Part shown: piece after piece, positions 35,730-43,511 of the stretch
Numbering within the stretch: position 1 is the stretch's first letter
Layout of the letters: each line of letters opens with the position of its first letter
DNA from: Algisphaera agarilytica
Lineage (GTDB): Bacteria; Planctomycetota; Phycisphaerae; Phycisphaerales; Phycisphaeraceae
Reading direction: 5' to 3'
NCBI RefSeq assembly: GCF_014207595.1
Contig: NZ_JACHGY010000001.1
Location: 1,364,001 to 1,428,000, forward strand
DNA: 64,000 nucleotides
The notes under the pieces: model-generated
What the model saw: only the letters and a program-made list of their open reading frames with translations
Told to the model about the DNA's origin: nothing
The model's database searches: none
Position numbers and translations under genes: made by a program

Positions 35730-36611
35730 TTAGGAAATCAACGCCGTGGCATCAGCGGGTTCGGGCTGTTTGAGCACGGCTGGCTGCGGCACCGCTTCGG
35801 GCAGCAGGAACGTTTGCGGCACGCGGTCGATGACCTCGACCTTGGGCGCGTTGCCGTCCCATTCTTCGCGGCGGTTGCGCTGGGCGTTGGCCAGCGACTG
35901 GGTGCGCAGGAGCGGGTCGAGGACGGTGGCCTGCCAGGTGACGGGGTCGCCGCCCTTGTAGCGGAAGCCCTCGAACGCGACCGTCGCGCCGCGGACGTGG
36001 CGGAACAGGAGCACTTTGCACTGCAACCAGTTCACGAACTGGTTGTCCGCGTCGTACAGCGAGTAGATCGCGCCGAGCTGGCGTTGCTGCATCCACCGCA
36101 TGTAGATCGGGAGCAAGAGCGCGAGGTGGCGGCGGCTCTTGAACGACATGCCCGAGGCTTCGCAGATCGCGCCGGGCGCGATCAGGGGTTGCGTGGCTGG
36201 TTGCGCCGTTGCGGCTTCGGTTTCCACCGCGACCGCCCCGCCGCCGGGCGACACCTTGGCCGACCGCGCGAGCAACGCTTCCGGGGACGCGCTTCCGGGG
36301 AGCGTCGCCGTGTTGATCGTGCTTCCGGTCTGCGACATCGCCACCGTCCCGTCGTCCGGCGGGAGGAATCGGGACAGATCGCCCAGGTCCGAAGGTAGCG
36401 GCCCGCTGTGTTCACCTGCCTTTCTGAAAATCAGGCGAGCGGCCGCGAGGTGCTTGCCCCTTTCTTTGGTGAGATAGAACCACACCGCGCGATCGTCGAA
36501 CTGCCGATCGAAGGTGTCGTCCCAACCCTCGTGTCCTCTGCTCATGAAGCGGCTGAAGTGACTGCGCACTTCTTCCGCTTCGCCCGTTCCGATAGAAATG
36601 GAAAGTTGCAT
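35730..36611 (-). CDS. GNAT-like protein, weakly LuxI/FeeM-like
   Basis: 293 residues from MQLSISIG; 36647 is an alternative start. The first part FSRFMSRGHEGWDDTFDRQFDD, then AVWFYLTKERGKHLAAARLIFRK, resembles the W-x..D-x-FD and R-L core of acyl-homoserine-lactone and N-acyl-amino-acid synthases. After an Ala/Thr/Gly-rich insertion (about residues 75-150) the frame resumes with ICEASGMSFKSRRHLALLLP, where the family has E-x-S-R. The C-terminal tail is Pro-rich. The match is by eye only; a GNAT fold is more likely than any specific activity. Function otherwise unknown. Confidence 0.45.
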   Translation of the reverse strand: MQLSISIGTGEAEEVRSHFSRFMSRGHEGWDDTFDRQFDDRAVWFYLTKERGKHLAAARLIFRKAGEHSGPLPSDLGDLSRFLPPDDGTVAMSQTGSTINTATLPGSASPEALLARSAKVSPGGGAVAVETEAATAQPATQPLIAPGAICEASGMSFKSRRHLALLLPIYMRWMQQRQLGAIYSLYDADNQFVNWLQCKVLLFRHVRGATVAFEGFRYKGGDPVTWQATVLDPLLRTQSLANAQRNRREEWDGNAPKVEVIDRVPQTFLLPEAVPQPAVLKQPEPADATALIS

Positions 36612-36976
36612 CCCCGAAAGGCGCGCACCATCTCTGGAACACGGCACGGCTCACCCGCAGCGATCGCGCTGCGTTTGTGCCGCCCGATGGGCGGGCCCCT
36701 GATCTGTTGCGTGTGATCCCCCGTGGCTTCGAGGCGCGAACCGATCGCGCCGAGCCATACCCAGAAATGGACCCTAGCGAACAGAATGTTTAACGAATCG
36801 CCCCGCTGAAGAGTTGCCCCCGGAAAGGAGGGAGGCAGCCGGTGCGCGGCATGAATTTCCAACTCCAAGGCCCGGAACTCTTGGCCCGGACCTCACCCAC
36901 TTAACGCGATTCATTATGCCAAAACACCAGATTTGCGAGTGCCAACAGTATGGCACTCTCGTTCCCGGTATCTCGC
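36612..36976. other. Intergenic region with one inverted repeat
   Basis: About 365 bases between two leftward genes. It holds a perfect 8-bp inverted repeat, GAGTGCCA (36937-36944) and TGGCACTC (36951-36958), just past the stop of the acetyltransferase. It could be a terminator stem, although no T-run follows, or an operator for the next gene. No reading frame is convincing. Confidence 0.5.
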
Positions 36977-37576
36977 TCAGTACCCCGGGCCCCGCAGGTC
37001 GATCTCGCCCTCCGGCCAGGACGCCCGGGCGGGGTAGATCATCACCCACGTGTCCTCGAACGGGTTGTCACGGGAACCTGTCGGGTGGGTCGAATCGATG
37101 ATGGGGTTATCGACCACGCGGGCGCCGAGCTTCTCATAAAACGGCCGGGCCTCGCCGGTCTCGAACAGACAAAGCGGGTGCGTGCCGTCGTCCACCGACG
37201 CCCACGCCGCCTGCACGATCTTCGCCCCCAGCCCCTGGCCGCGCACGCTCGGGCAGGTCGCCACGTCCAGCAGGCCCGACACGGTCAACTCGCCTTGCTC
37301 GGTCGAGATCGTCCGCGTCAGGATCGCCGCGTTCGCCACGAGCGCCCCGTCTTCCCCGCGGATCACGTAACGCACCGGCGGCGTGGCCGACACCAACGGC
37401 CCGGGCACCACGCCCGCCCCCGCCTCGCCCATCCACACCGGCCGTTTCTTGGCGATCACCCCTTCAATCGTCCGGCCCGGCTTGGGGAACGCCGCGTGGT
37501 GCAACACGCAGCCCGCGCGGAACTGCTCCTCGGTCATCTGCCCGGCGGTCCATGTCTCGATCGTGGGTTCGCTCAT
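36977..37576 (-). CDS. GNAT-family N-acetyltransferase
   Basis: 199 residues from MSEPTIETW; GGGAG lies 7 bp before ATG 37576, so I prefer it to 37594. The acetyl-CoA pyrophosphate loop is VRGQGLGAKIVQ and the last strand RPFYEKLGARVV is typical. Substrate unknown. It is divergent from miaA with about 110 bp between starts. Confidence 0.82.
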   Translation of the reverse strand: MSEPTIETWTAGQMTEEQFRAGCVLHHAAFPKPGRTIEGVIAKKRPVWMGEAGAGVVPGPLVSATPPVRYVIRGEDGALVANAAILTRTISTEQGELTVSGLLDVATCPSVRGQGLGAKIVQAAWASVDDGTHPLCLFETGEARPFYEKLGARVVDNPIIDSTHPTGSRDNPFEDTWVMIYPARASWPEGEIDLRGPGY

Positions 37577-37686
37577 GCTTGACTCCCAAACCATCCGCCA
37601 TTGCTCGACGTTGCTTTGCGCGGTGGCTCGCTACTCTCCTAAAATACGTTCCGCTCGTGAACGCTGCCTCCGCCGACCCAACCCCC

Positions 37687-38712
37687 ATGACCGCACCGCT
37701 GCCCCGCCCCATCGTGATCCTCGGCCCCACCGCGGGGGGCAAGTCCGACCTAGCAGCGCAGCTCGCCGAGCAGCTCGGCGGCGAAGTCCTCGGGGCCGAC
37801 TCGATGCAAGTCTATCGGCACCTCGACTCGGGCACCGCCAAGCCCCCGCCGGCGCTCCGAGAACGTGTGCCCCACCACCTGGTCGATCTTGTGGAGCCGA
37901 CCGACCGCTTCACCGTCCACGACTGGCTCAAGCGGGCCGACGAAACGATCACCTCCCTCCAGCAAGCCGGCCAAACCCCGGTCGTCGTCGGCGGGACCAA
38001 CCTCTACCTCAAAGCCCTGCTCGAAGGCCTCTTCGACGGCCCCGGGCAAGACGAAGCGTTCCGCGCGACCCTCGCCGACGTGCCCAGCGCCGAACTGCAC
38101 GAACGCCTCCAAGCCATCGACCCCGCCGCCGCCGAGCGCATCACCCCCGCCGACCGCCAACGCCTGACCCGCGCCCTCGAAGTCCACCACCTGACCGGCC
38201 AACCGATCAGCGAACTCCAACAACAGTGGGCCGAGGAATCCGAAATCCAAAATCCGAAATCCGAATTCCCAACCTACCGCCACGACCCGATCCTCCTTGG
38301 CCTCCGCTGGGACGTCGACGACATCAACCCACGCATCAACCTCCGCGTGAAGGCGATGTTCTACCCCGAGAAGGTCGACCCCCAACTCGCCGCGGACGTG
38401 TGCATCGGCGGGGAGTCGCTGCCTGCGGAAGTCGATCGGCTCGTCGCCGAAGGCAAACTCCAGCCCGGCACCCAGTCGGCCGAGGCGTTGGGTTACAAGC
38501 AGGTGCTCGCCGCGAAGTACCCCGACCAATTCCCCGGCGCCGCCGACCGCCTGATCAAAAACCTCGACGACGCGTTCGAACGCACCAAGATCCTGACCAG
38601 ACGTTTCGCCAAGCAGCAACGCACCTGGCTCAAACGCTTCCGCGGCGTGCGGTGGATCGAGATGCCCTGCGACGATCCGATTGGCGGAGCACTCGAAGCG
38701 CTCGCCGAGTAA
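37687..38712 (+). CDS. miaA: tRNA dimethylallyltransferase
   Basis: 341 residues. Transfers dimethylallyl to A37 of tRNAs reading UNN codons. P-loop ILGPTAGGKS (residues 10-19), DSMQVYRHLDSGTAK, VVGGTNLYLKALLEG, and the C-terminal TRRFAKQQRTWLKRF are all family features. Residues 184-194 (ESEIQNPKSEF), just after LTGQPISELQQQW, are an insertion encoded by a simple GAAATCC-type repeat. ATG 37687 gives the normal N-terminus; the frame is open to 37552 without conservation. A palindromic repeat follows the stop. Confidence 0.95.
   Translation: MTAPLPRPIVILGPTAGGKSDLAAQLAEQLGGEVLGADSMQVYRHLDSGTAKPPPALRERVPHHLVDLVEPTDRFTVHDWLKRADETITSLQQAGQTPVVVGGTNLYLKALLEGLFDGPGQDEAFRATLADVPSAELHERLQAIDPAAAERITPADRQRLTRALEVHHLTGQPISELQQQWAEESEIQNPKSEFPTYRHDPILLGLRWDVDDINPRINLRVKAMFYPEKVDPQLAADVCIGGESLPAEVDRLVAEGKLQPGTQSAEALGYKQVLAAKYPDQFPGAADRLIKNLDDAFERTKILTRRFAKQQRTWLKRFRGVRWIEMPCDDPIGGALEALAE
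38236..38269 (+). repeat. In-frame GAAATCC-type repeat inside miaA
   Basis: Three near-copies of AATCC(G/A)AAATCC occur in 34 bases and are read as SEIQNPKSE. They sit in a loop between conserved MiaA segments and leave the frame intact. Similar AAATCCGAAATCC strings are known as dispersed repeats in planctomycetes and cyanobacteria (from memory). Confidence 0.6.
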
Positions 38713-38733
38713 AGGTCCTAACAACCCGTTGGG

Positions 38734-38806
38734 GTTAAGCGGACGACACGAAGTGCCCCGCGTTATCCCTTTGCCGCTGTGGGGCGCTTCACGTCACCCG
38801 CCAAAC
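38734..38806. repeat. Palindromic intergenic repeat, TTAGCGGG family
   Basis: Left arm 38734-38761 and right arm 38779-38806 are imperfect inverted copies containing AAGCGGACGACACGAAG and CTTCACGTCACCCGCC. Located between convergent miaA and the sigma-factor gene. Related elements occur at 48183-48259 and 60907-60936. May act as a bidirectional terminator. Confidence 0.7.
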
Positions 38807-38809
38807 GGA

Positions 38810-40171
38810 TCACTCCGGGTGCTTGAGCACCTCAACCTGCAGGTAAATGTCGTTGATGGTTTTGCCCTGTACCTGGTAGACACGGTTGATGACCATGCGG
38901 AACTCGTAGCCAAGCTCGTAGCCCGCGGCTTCGAGGGCGTCGTAGTAGGCGTTGGCGGTGTTGCCGAACATCATCGGATCGTCGCTGACTTCGATGCGGG
39001 CGCAGTAGTACGGCTCGGTGGTGTAGGCATGGAACCCTTCGCTGGGCGGTGACTCGAGGTCGGCCTCGCTCACGGGGATGCTCAGGCGCAGCGCCATGTC
39101 TTGCGGGTCTTCGGGGTTTTCTTGGAAGACCAGCACCGGCGGGCCGGCGACGTCGTAGCCGCCGTTTTGGATCTCGCCCATCAGCCGCGGGAACCACTCC
39201 ATGCCGATACGGGGGACCTGGTCTTCGGTGAAGGGGTGTTCGCTGTAGACCAGCGACTGGGGCGCGATGGTTTCGAAGGTGACGTCGAAGTCGCCGACCT
39301 TGGCGGAGGTGGGACGCGATGCGGCGAGGGCAACGGGTGTGGCGGGGGAAACCGCGGGCGCGGCGACGGGGGCTGGCGTTGCGGGTGGTTCTTCGCCGGT
39401 GGTGGCCATGATCGCGGCGCTGCCTCCAACCAAGAGGCCCGCCACGCCGAGGGCGGCGACGATTTTTCCGGTGGTCCAAGACGATGCCATGAGCAGGCCT
39501 CCTGTGGTGGTGGTGGTGGTGAGGGGTTGGGCGCCGACGCCCGAGACGCCGATACGGAGCAGGCTCTCGGTGAGCGGCGTGGTGAGTTGGGACTGGGCGG
39601 TGTAACCCTCGAGGGAACTGACCACCGCGCCGGCCGCGGCAACGATGCCCCGGCGTTTGAGTTGTCGGCGGACCTTGCCCAGCGCCCGGTCTCGTCGGCG
39701 GCTCATCCCCGCTTGAGAGATGCCCACTTCCTTGGCCAACTCAACCTGCGTCCGGCCCTGAAGGTAGTAGCCCACCAACGCCTCACGGTCGGCGGGATTG
39801 AGCTCGGCGATCGCTTGATCCACGGCGCGGTCCAACTCGCGTGCTTCCTCGGCAGAATCGGGGGCTCGTTCGGCCTCGGAGCGGGCCGAGGCGTCTTCCC
39901 GGCGACGGCGGGCCGTGTCGCTGCGGATCCGGTCGATCGCGACGTGGGTCGCACAGCGGTGCAGCCACGCCCCCACCCGGCCGTGGACCCGCCCGGCGTT
40001 CTTCGCCAGCCGGAGAAACGTCTCCTGGGTGGCGTCCTCGGCGTCGGCGTGGTTGTTCAGACACCGGTGCGACGCGGCGTACACCATCCGCTGGTAACGC
40101 AGCACCAGACACCGAAATGCATCGGGGTCTTGGGTGGCGGCGTAACGTTCCAGGGCTTGGTCGTCGGTCAT
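38810..40171 (-). CDS. ECF sigma factor fused to a membrane helix and GyrI-like sensor domain
   Basis: 453 residues. The first 175 are an ECF sigma factor: region 2 (AFRCLVLRYQRMVYAASHRC, DAEDATQETFLRLAKN) and region 4 (LNPADREALVGYYLQGRTQ, VELAKEVGISQAGMSRRRDR). A linker follows, then one membrane helix (about 236-257, KIVAALGVAGLLVGGSAAIM), an Ala/Pro-rich linker (258-290), and a C-terminal domain (about 292-453). Strands TFETIAPQSLVYSE, ALRLSIPVSE, GFHAYTTEPYYCARIEVSD and NDIYLQVEVLK match the GyrI-like/AraC effector-binding fold. The layout suggests a one-protein membrane-tethered regulator that senses a ligand outside the cytoplasm. Confidence 0.82.
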   Translation of the reverse strand: MTDDQALERYAATQDPDAFRCLVLRYQRMVYAASHRCLNNHADAEDATQETFLRLAKNAGRVHGRVGAWLHRCATHVAIDRIRSDTARRRREDASARSEAERAPDSAEEARELDRAVDQAIAELNPADREALVGYYLQGRTQVELAKEVGISQAGMSRRRDRALGKVRRQLKRRGIVAAAGAVVSSLEGYTAQSQLTTPLTESLLRIGVSGVGAQPLTTTTTTGGLLMASSWTTGKIVAALGVAGLLVGGSAAIMATTGEEPPATPAPVAAPAVSPATPVALAASRPTSAKVGDFDVTFETIAPQSLVYSEHPFTEDQVPRIGMEWFPRLMGEIQNGGYDVAGPPVLVFQENPEDPQDMALRLSIPVSEADLESPPSEGFHAYTTEPYYCARIEVSDDPMMFGNTANAYYDALEAAGYELGYEFRMVINRVYQVQGKTINDIYLQVEVLKHPE

Positions 40172-40281
40172 GGCGGGCCTTTCACCGGATAGTCGTCACC
40201 CCGCGTCCCAGTATGACCGGATCAGGCAAAAATATTGATTGGATCTTAAATTACTGCAAAAAATGTATTTAAACACGTTTC

Positions 40282-40310
40282 TTGACAGATCGCGTAGAAC
40301 CTGTTTAAGT
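40282..40310 (+). promoter_or_regulatory. Candidate promoter upstream of topA
   Basis: A perfect TTGACA -35 (40282-40287) with TTAAGT (40305-40310) 17 bp away; the -10 is weak. The whole 40210-40310 stretch is AT-rich between the divergent sigma-factor and topA genes. Confidence 0.4.
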
Positions 40311-40457
40311 GTTCCGCCTTGATCGGCCCGATACTCGCCGATAGAACTCAGCCGATCCCGGGAGCGAATCGGCCGTGAATTCACGTCGTACTCGGCCCAT
40401 AGCGGCAGCGTTTTTCCTGCCCCCGCTCCCCCGTGAAACCGCAAAAAAGCCCTCACC

Positions 40458-43316
40458 ATGGCCAAAAAGAAGCCCACCACCTCCAAAACCACCAAGAAAA
40501 AGGCCCCCCGCAAGAGTGCGGGCCGGGCCAAGGCCCCCGATGCCACGGGCAAGCACCTGGTGATCGTCGAATCGCCCACAAAGGCCAAGACTATTAATAA
40601 GTACCTCGGGGACGACTACGTGGTCATGGCCAGCGTGGGTCACATCCGCGACCTGCCCAGCCGCAACCCCAAGGGCGTGAAGAACCCCGTGCCGGGCGTG
40701 GACCTGGAGAACCGCTTCGAGCCGACCTACGAGGTCATGCCCGACTCGAAGAAGACCGTGGGCGAGCTGAAGAAGGCCGCCAAGAAGGCCGCCGACGTCT
40801 GGTTCGCGACCGACCTCGACCGCGAGGGGGAAGCGATCGCGTGGCACTGCGCCCATGCCCTGGACTACCCCGTCAAAGAAGCCAAGCGGGTGGTGTTCAA
40901 CGCCATCACCAAGGCCGAGATCGAAAACGCCTTCAGCCACCCCCGTCCGCTCGAGACCAACCGCGTGGACGCCCAGCAGGCCCGCCGAATTCTCGACCGC
41001 ATCGTGGGCTACCAGGTCAGCCCGCTCCTCTGGAAGAAAGTCGCCGGTGGGTTGAGTGCGGGTCGTGTGCAATCCGTGGCCACGCGTTTGGTGGTCGAAC
41101 GCGAACGCGAGATCGAAGCGTTCATCCCGGATGAGTACTGGAAGCTCACCGGCCTGTTCACCCCCGACATGGCCCAGGCCGGCGCTTTAGGCGACCAGTG
41201 GCGCGACTTCATCAACGTCGGCGAGATGGAAAACGACCGCACCATCAAAGACCAGAACGCCTGGCTGAGCGACCACGGCTGCATCAAGGCCGAGCTCACC
41301 GAATACCAGGGCAAGAAGTTCAACCCCACCGACCGCGACACCGCCCTCGCCGCGGCGCAAGCGCTGGGCTTCGACCTGCAAGACACCAACGCCTGGGAAG
41401 ACCCCAAGGGCAAAGGCCCCGCCAAGAACCGCGTGAAGTACGTGGGCACCGTCAAGCCGAGGGCTGTGGAGCAAGGCGATAAAGCCCCGGATTACTCGAT
41501 CACCGCGATCGAAACCAAGCGCACCAAGTCGCGCCCCAGCCCGCCATTCATCACGTCGACTTTGCAGCAGCAGGCCTCGACCCGCCTGGGCTTCAACCTC
41601 CGCCGCACGATGCGCGTCGCCCAGCAGCTCTACGAAGGCATCGACCTCAAAGGTGCCCGCGGCCAGACCGGCCTGATCACCTACATGCGGACCGACAGCA
41701 CCCACCTGTCCAAGGAAGCGCTCAGCAGCGTTCGCAACTACGTCGGCGATAAACACGGCGACCAATATCTGCCCGAAAAACCCAACTTCTATAAATCGTC
41801 GAATAAGGATGCACAAGAAGCCCACGAGGCCATCCGCCCCACCGACGTGACGATCACGCCCGACTCGATCCGCACCAAGCTCAGCGACGAACAGTTCCGG
41901 CTGTACGACCTGATCTGGCGGCGCTTCGTGGCTTGTCAGATGGTCCCCGCCCAGTGGGACGCGACCGCGGTGACGGTCAAACCTACCGGTGTCGATGCGA
42001 CTTTCCGCGCCACCGGCCGAACCCTCGTCTTCGACGGCTTCCTCAAAGTCATGGGCATGCCCAAGTCCGACGATGTCATCCTGCCCAAGCTCGAAGAGAA
42101 CCAGCAGCTCGGCCCGATCGACCTCGACCCCACCCAACACTTTACCAGCCCCCCCGCCCGCTTCACCGAAGCGAGTTTGCAAAAGAAGCTGGAAGAAGAA
42201 GGCATCGGCAGGCCCTCGACCTACGCCGCGATCATCAGCACGATCCAGGACCGCAAGTACGTCGAAACCCTCACGCCCCGTGACAAACGCCTCAAGGCCA
42301 CCGACATGGGCATGGTCGTGACCGACAAGCTCATCGAAGCGTTCCCCATCATCATGGACGTGGGCTACACCCGCGAGATGGAAGCGCACCTCGACGAGAT
42401 CGAGTCGGAGAACAAGGATTGGCGCGACACGCTGAGCGAGTTCTACGGTCCGTTCAAAGAGAAGCTCGACACCGCTCACGAGACGATGACCCACGCCAAA
42501 GCGGTCAGCGAGCCCGCCCCGCACATCTGCCCCAAGTGCGGCAGCGCGACCGAGTACCGCTTCGGCCGCAACGGGCGTTTCCTGTCCTGCACCGCGTTCA
42601 ACGTGCCGCCCGTGGAAGTCTCGCCCGAAGGCCACCCCGCGCCGTCCAACGGCGGTAAATGGCTTCTCTACAAAGGAAAAGGCAAGGCCCGCCCCAAGGT
42701 GACCACCGAAGACGCCAGCGAGAAAATTCTCTGGTCCAAGCTGACCAAGGAAGACAAGGTCAAGTTCCAGCAGCTCAGCGACGAGATGCCCGAGCCGTGC
42801 AAATACGCCGCGCCGATCGACGCCGAGGGCAATCCGATGGAGCCCGAGCTGACCGACATCCTCTGCCCCGAGGACGGCAAGCCGATGATCCGCCGCACCG
42901 GCCGGTTCGGCCCGTTCCTCGCGTCGTCGAACTACCCCGAGGTGCAGTACATCATCAAGCTCGACCCGAAGAAGGGCCACGTCGTCCTGCCCAAGGCCCC
43001 GCCGATGACCACCGACATCCTCTGTCCGACCTGCGGCGACGAGACCGAGGCGACGCTGTACCTGCGTGACTCGAAGCGTGGCTTATGGATGAGTTGTTCG
43101 CGTTTTCCGAAATGCCGTGGACGCGTGGGTTTTGCCAAGCTCGACGAAGACGTGCAGACGGACTTGGAAAAGAAGTGGAAGATCCACCTCAAGGACAACC
43201 CCATCCCCGATATCCGCACCACCTCCGGCCACGTGATCACCGAAGACGAGGAATACCACCCCATCGTCGCGGGCCAGGAACCCGTGGCCGAAGAGGCGGA
43301 TGAGGTCGCGGTGTAA
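40458..43316 (+). CDS. topA: DNA topoisomerase I
   Basis: 952 residues. Type IA topoisomerase relaxing negative supercoils. A Lys-rich N-terminal tail (2-30), Toprim domain HLVIVESPTKAKTINKYLG and FATDLDREGEAIAWH, and active-site Tyr409 in TYMRTDSTHLSKEAL. The C-terminus has three Cys-based topoisomerase zinc-finger modules (ICPKCGSATEYRFG.., ILCPEDGKPMIRRTG.., ILCPTCGDETEATLY..); the middle one has lost Cys residues. Residues 333-345 (KPRAVEQGDKAPD) are an inserted 39-bp repeat also found six times in the gene at 51311. Confidence 0.97.
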   Translation: MAKKKPTTSKTTKKKAPRKSAGRAKAPDATGKHLVIVESPTKAKTINKYLGDDYVVMASVGHIRDLPSRNPKGVKNPVPGVDLENRFEPTYEVMPDSKKTVGELKKAAKKAADVWFATDLDREGEAIAWHCAHALDYPVKEAKRVVFNAITKAEIENAFSHPRPLETNRVDAQQARRILDRIVGYQVSPLLWKKVAGGLSAGRVQSVATRLVVEREREIEAFIPDEYWKLTGLFTPDMAQAGALGDQWRDFINVGEMENDRTIKDQNAWLSDHGCIKAELTEYQGKKFNPTDRDTALAAAQALGFDLQDTNAWEDPKGKGPAKNRVKYVGTVKPRAVEQGDKAPDYSITAIETKRTKSRPSPPFITSTLQQQASTRLGFNLRRTMRVAQQLYEGIDLKGARGQTGLITYMRTDSTHLSKEALSSVRNYVGDKHGDQYLPEKPNFYKSSNKDAQEAHEAIRPTDVTITPDSIRTKLSDEQFRLYDLIWRRFVACQMVPAQWDATAVTVKPTGVDATFRATGRTLVFDGFLKVMGMPKSDDVILPKLEENQQLGPIDLDPTQHFTSPPARFTEASLQKKLEEEGIGRPSTYAAIISTIQDRKYVETLTPRDKRLKATDMGMVVTDKLIEAFPIIMDVGYTREMEAHLDEIESENKDWRDTLSEFYGPFKEKLDTAHETMTHAKAVSEPAPHICPKCGSATEYRFGRNGRFLSCTAFNVPPVEVSPEGHPAPSNGGKWLLYKGKGKARPKVTTEDASEKILWSKLTKEDKVKFQQLSDEMPEPCKYAAPIDAEGNPMEPELTDILCPEDGKPMIRRTGRFGPFLASSNYPEVQYIIKLDPKKGHVVLPKAPPMTTDILCPTCGDETEATLYLRDSKRGLWMSCSRFPKCRGRVGFAKLDEDVQTDLEKKWKIHLKDNPIPDIRTTSGHVITEDEEYHPIVAGQEPVAEEADEVAV
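41454..41492 (+). repeat. 39-bp coding repeat, copy in topA
   Basis: Encodes KPRAVEQGDKAPD (TopA residues 333-345). Same length, orientation and frame as the six copies in the gene at 51311; a few substitutions mark it as an older copy. It begins AAGCCGAGGGCT and ends AAAGCCCCGGAT, an imperfect palindrome. Confidence 0.9.
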
Positions 43317-43345
43317 TTACCGTTGCAAATTCTTTGCTGGGTTTA

Positions 43346-43468
43346 CTCCCTCTCCCCCGGGAGAGGGTTGGGGTGAGGGCTGTCGGCAGCCTCTGCGACC
43401 TGCTTTCACGTCGATCACTCCAATCCCGAGTGCCCTCACCCTAGCCCTCTCCCGAGGGGAGAGGGGAC
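43346..43468. repeat. Palindromic repeat pair, CCCTCTCCC/GGGAGAGGG family
   Basis: Two hairpin units in inverted order, CTCCCTCTCCCCCGGGAGAG at the left and GCCCTCTCCCGAGGGGAGAG at the right, with GGGTGAGGG and CCCTCACCC between them. Sits after topA. Same family as 7850-7958 and 16751-16873. Confidence 0.85.
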
Positions 43469-43511
43469 CAAGGCAATCGCGCCCACTGCCCACGAACCGT
43501 ATCATGTCCGC

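Noticed and set aside
41187-42980. A 597-codon frame opposite topA
   Set aside because: Shadow of topA in a GC-rich genome, with repetitive Ala/Val/Gly/Arg translation and no motif.
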